From the NCBI RefSeq assembly GCF_000421145.1, contig NZ_ATWH01000009.1:124001-188000 (forward strand): DNA of 64,000 nucleotides, written 5' to 3'. Positions 61,831-64,000 of this stretch are shown piece after piece; the stretch's first letter is position 1; every line of letters starts with the position of its first letter. The translations under genes were made by a program, and so were the position numbers. This stretch comes from Glaciibacter superstes DSM 21135. GTDB taxonomy: Bacteria; Actinomycetota; Actinomycetes; Actinomycetales; Microbacteriaceae. The notes under the pieces are model-generated. The model searched no databases. It saw only the letters and a program-made list of their open reading frames with translations, and was not told the DNA's origin.

Positions 61831-61839
61831 GGCTGAATC

Positions 61840-62622
61840 CTAGCCGGGAGCGTCGCCAGGGTCGCTGGTAAGCACGTAGTTGTTCTCAGAATCCAGCTCG
61901 GCGTGCAGCCCGCGCCGGTATGCACTACTGAAGAGGGTGCGGGAGTCGTGACGGATGCGGGCGGCGGCGGCCGGGTTCTCGGCGCGAAGCTGCTCGAAGT
62001 CGACGTCGAGGTGAAACTTCTCCAGCGCGCTCCAGGCGGGCTGGGGCCGGCCGGCGAGCGCCCGGCGCACACGCGGCGAGTCGAGTCGCCAGCGCACCTC
62101 GAAGCGGTCGCTCTGGTCGGTGCCGGAGATGGCGTCGTCGAGCCGGCCGTAGAAGTCGGGAAGGAAACGCACGGCCTCCGCGCCGAGTTTGATCAGGTTG
62201 AAGTGCGCGTTGCGGCGGATGAGGGGGTCGAATGTCCAGCGGATCTCGGTGACGCCCTGCTCGAGGCAGACCGCGCGCTGGAAGAGCTTCAGGGCGTAGC
62301 CCACTCCCCCGCTGCGGCGCCACGGCACGACGGCGGCCATGTGGGAGTGCAGGTGCAGGCCCTCGGTCCAGCCGAGGAAGCCGAGCGTCGCGCCGACCGG
62401 CTTGCCGTCTGCGCTGGCGACGAGCACCGTGTTGCCGGCGTAATCGAGCGCGAGCAGCATGGAGCGGTCGGGGCTGCGGCCCGCACCCCAGGTGCGTTCG
62501 AACAGGGCGATAGCTGAGGGGATATCGCGCGGGTCTGCCTGCCGCACGCTCACGCCTGCAGCCCGGCCCGCGGCATCCGCTTGCCGGAATGCCTCACCCT
62601 GTGCCTCGGCGTCAACGCTCAC
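61840..62622 (-). CDS. GNAT-fold acetyltransferase (COG3375 type)
   Basis: 260 residues. VSVRQADPRDIPSAIALFER is the start of the GNAT fold, TVLVASADGKPVGATLGFLG the central strands, and SHMAAVVPWRRSGGVGYALK the acyl-CoA loop (the R/Q-x-x-G-x-G/A equivalent is RRSGGVG). IRWTFDPLIRRNAHFNLIKLG is characteristic of the COG3375 group. Substrate unknown. The start overlaps the stop of the next acetyltransferase gene by 4 bp. Confidence 0.88.
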   Translation of the reverse strand: MSVDAEAQGEAFRQADAAGRAAGVSVRQADPRDIPSAIALFERTWGAGRSPDRSMLLALDYAGNTVLVASADGKPVGATLGFLGWTEGLHLHSHMAAVVPWRRSGGVGYALKLFQRAVCLEQGVTEIRWTFDPLIRRNAHFNLIKLGAEAVRFLPDFYGRLDDAISGTDQSDRFEVRWRLDSPRVRRALAGRPQPAWSALEKFHLDVDFEQLRAENPAAAARIRHDSRTLFSSAYRRGLHAELDSENNYVLTSDPGDAPG

Positions 62623-63191
62623 AGCGAGCGCACCACTCGCGCAGGAGAGCCCACAACAACGGAATTCTCTGGTACATCTTTCGTGACTACAGATGCGGCA
62701 GCCACGACGGAATTATCACCGATCGTCACGCCCGGGAGAACGGTCGCGTTCGATCCGATCCACACATTGCGGCCGATGACGATGGGAGCCGGGTGCATAT
62801 CCGCTCGCCGAATCGGCGAAAGGTCATGGTTGAGCGTGGCCATCACCGTGTTGTGACCGATGAGGCAGTCGTCCCCGATGACCACACCGCCCTGATCCTG
62901 AAATTTGCATCCGGAGTTGATGAAGATCCGCTCTCCCAGGGTGATGTTCTTCCCGAAGTCGGAGTAGAAAGGCGGGAACACCGTCACAGACTCGGCAACC
63001 GGCTTGCCGGTGAGCTCAGCCAACAGCTCCCGCACCCGCGCCGGTTCCCGGTATCCGCTGTTGAGCTCGCCGGTGATGCGCAGGGCATCCTGGCTTACCC
63101 GGTGCATGACCTCATGCAATGGTGAGTTCCCGGTGATGGTCTTGCCGGCATTGAGCACCAGCAAGAGGTCTTCGAGTTCCATGATGCTCAT
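62619..63191 (-). CDS. left-handed beta-helix O-acetyltransferase (maltose/nodulation acetyltransferase type)
   Basis: 190 residues. The N-terminal helical part (about 15-65) is of the Mac type. The beta-helix follows: FGKNITLGERIFINSGCKFQ, GGVVIGDDCLIGHNTVMATL, with catalytic His in ATLNHDLSP, then GRNVWIGSNATVLPGVTIGD and VVTKDVPENSVVVGSPARVV. It transfers acetyl from acetyl-CoA to a sugar hydroxyl. It is coupled to the GNAT gene. 38 bp separate it from the metallo-hydrolase gene. Confidence 0.92.
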   Translation of the reverse strand: MSIMELEDLLLVLNAGKTITGNSPLHEVMHRVSQDALRITGELNSGYREPARVRELLAELTGKPVAESVTVFPPFYSDFGKNITLGERIFINSGCKFQDQGGVVIGDDCLIGHNTVMATLNHDLSPIRRADMHPAPIVIGRNVWIGSNATVLPGVTIGDNSVVAAASVVTKDVPENSVVVGSPARVVRSL

Positions 63192-63229
63192 TCAATCAAA
63201 TGTCAGACGGTGGTGCACCTGGTCGTCTG

Positions 63230-64000
63230 TCAGATCGCGTCGAGAGGCGCCCACTCGACGATGGCGAATGAGTCACCTGACTTCTTCACCGTGAAGCCGC
63301 CGTGTCCGCCGAAGTGCGCAGGGAACATCAACAGGCCTCTCTCGGCTGCCTCGGAGAAGATCCGGTCGCGGGTGGTGTGGGCAGTTGCCGTGTCCTCGTC
63401 GAAACAACTCGACGTGTGCACGTCGCGCAACTGAGCGGGGCTGTGCAGAGTGTCGCCGACAAAAAGCACCTCGTGGTCGCCGGAGACGAGACGGAGGATG
63501 GAGGCGCCCGGCGTGTGACCAGGAGCTGACTCCAGCGTCAAGGCGTCGTCGATGCGATGGCTGCCGCTCCACGACCTGACTTGACCGGAGGCGAGAACCG
63601 GGGCGATGCTGTCAGCCCAGACGGTGTGCGCACCCGCACCCATGATCGTCGCGTTGTCATTTGCTGGATCCCAAAAAGCGAGGTCCTCGGCCGGGAAGAG
63701 GTACTGGGCATTCGGGAACGTCGGGACCCAGACCCCGTCGACCAGTCGAGTGTTCCATCCAACGTGGTCTGCATGCAGGTGAGTGTTGACGACGACGTCG
63801 ACATCATCCGGCACGATGCCGGCCGCGGCGAGGTGATCGAGGTAGTCGGTCTGCAGGTGCGACCAGCTCGGCACGTCAGGGCGATCCTTGTCGTTTCCGA
63901 TCGCCGCGTCGACAAGGATTGTCTTCCCGTCGCTCCGGAGGATCCAGGTCTGCATCGCGACGCGTGACGTGCTCGCCATCGCGGTGTCGCCGTCGGACTC
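63230..64000 (-). CDS. metallo-beta-lactamase-fold hydrolase (5' end cut by window edge)
   Basis: At least 256 codons are open to the right edge; an ATG at 63979 exists, but the frame continues upstream and relatives start earlier, so the true N-terminus is probably outside. The zinc site is VVNTHLHADHVGWN (HxHxDH), with further ligands in APGHTPGASILRL, VLFVGDTLHSP and the C-terminal FPAHFGGHGGF. The group includes lactonases and thioesterase-like enzymes; substrate unknown. It is upstream of the acetyltransferase genes and the HerA-like gene on the same strand. Confidence 0.87.
   Translation of the reverse strand, partial: ESDGDTAMASTSRVAMQTWILRSDGKTILVDAAIGNDKDRPDVPSWSHLQTDYLDHLAAAGIVPDDVDVVVNTHLHADHVGWNTRLVDGVWVPTFPNAQYLFPAEDLAFWDPANDNATIMGAGAHTVWADSIAPVLASGQVRSWSGSHRIDDALTLESAPGHTPGASILRLVSGDHEVLFVGDTLHSPAQLRDVHTSSCFDEDTATAHTTRDRIFSEAAERGLLMFPAHFGGHGGFTVKKSGDSFAIVEWAPLDAI

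Noticed and set aside
56441-64000. Integrated phage or island next to tRNA-Ser
   Set aside because: No integrase, phage or conjugation gene is present; only the 13-bp repeat hints at integration.

Overview
The window is high-GC DNA with dense, mostly minus-strand genes, short or overlapping gene junctions (many 4-bp ATGA overlaps), many GTG starts and one leaderless-looking gene. The gene content (Rv2578c-type radical SAM protein, Mqo, KdpFABCDE, lysC-asd, dnaX-recR, small SRP RNA, phosphoketolase, LSxTG surface anchor) points to an actinobacterium. The very frequent ACGGATGCC/GGCATCCGT words suggest the family Microbacteriaceae. That placement is inference; no rRNA is present.

Layout. 0-2.4 kb: a radical SAM gene cut by the left edge, with a LexA-box-like site at its start, then a complete ISAzo13-like insertion sequence sitting inside a palindromic repeat. 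2.4-6 kb: ABC-F ATPase and malate:quinone oxidoreductase, separated by an intact copy of the same palindrome. 6-10 kb: a two-gene unit of a processive membrane glycosyltransferase and a membrane-anchored GH18-like protein with two chitin-binding-type modules. 10-12 kb: a DUF1801-like gene, a small membrane protein and a divergent MerR regulator with clear dyad operators. 12-19 kb: a signalling block containing an OmpR-type response regulator, an Hpt-like protein without its histidine, a membrane protein with a degenerate GGDEF domain, a histidine kinase, and a GGDEF-EAL protein. 19-27 kb: the kdp potassium-ATPase operon, with an extra short membrane peptide before kdpF. 27-33 kb: asd, lysC, recR and dnaX.

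33-45 kb is a polysaccharide-use locus: secreted, multi-domain GH30 (endo-beta-1,6-galactanase type), GH35, GH51, an ABC sugar importer (two permeases and a binding protein, no ATPase) and a LacI regulator. Similar 14-18 bp palindromes precede both the GH30 gene and the importer operon. The gene set fits breakdown of plant type II arabinogalactan. The GH51 gene seems to have lost an internal segment of about 60-70 codons. 45-55 kb: a CrtI-like oxidoreductase, ackA-pta-xfp (phosphoketolase route to acetate and ATP), and an ArsR-type regulator with an MFS exporter. xfp is flanked on both sides by related long palindromes.

55.5-64 kb: 4.5S SRP RNA, an NAD(P)-binding protein, tRNA-Ser(GGA), an AlkC-like protein, a histidine phosphatase, a PH-like membrane protein, a HerA-like ATPase, two acetyltransferases and a metallo-beta-lactamase-fold protein cut by the right edge. 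The SRP RNA and tRNA-Ser genes, which I recall as often lying next to dnaX in actinobacteria, are here about 22 kb away, as if the 33-55 kb block had been inserted between them.
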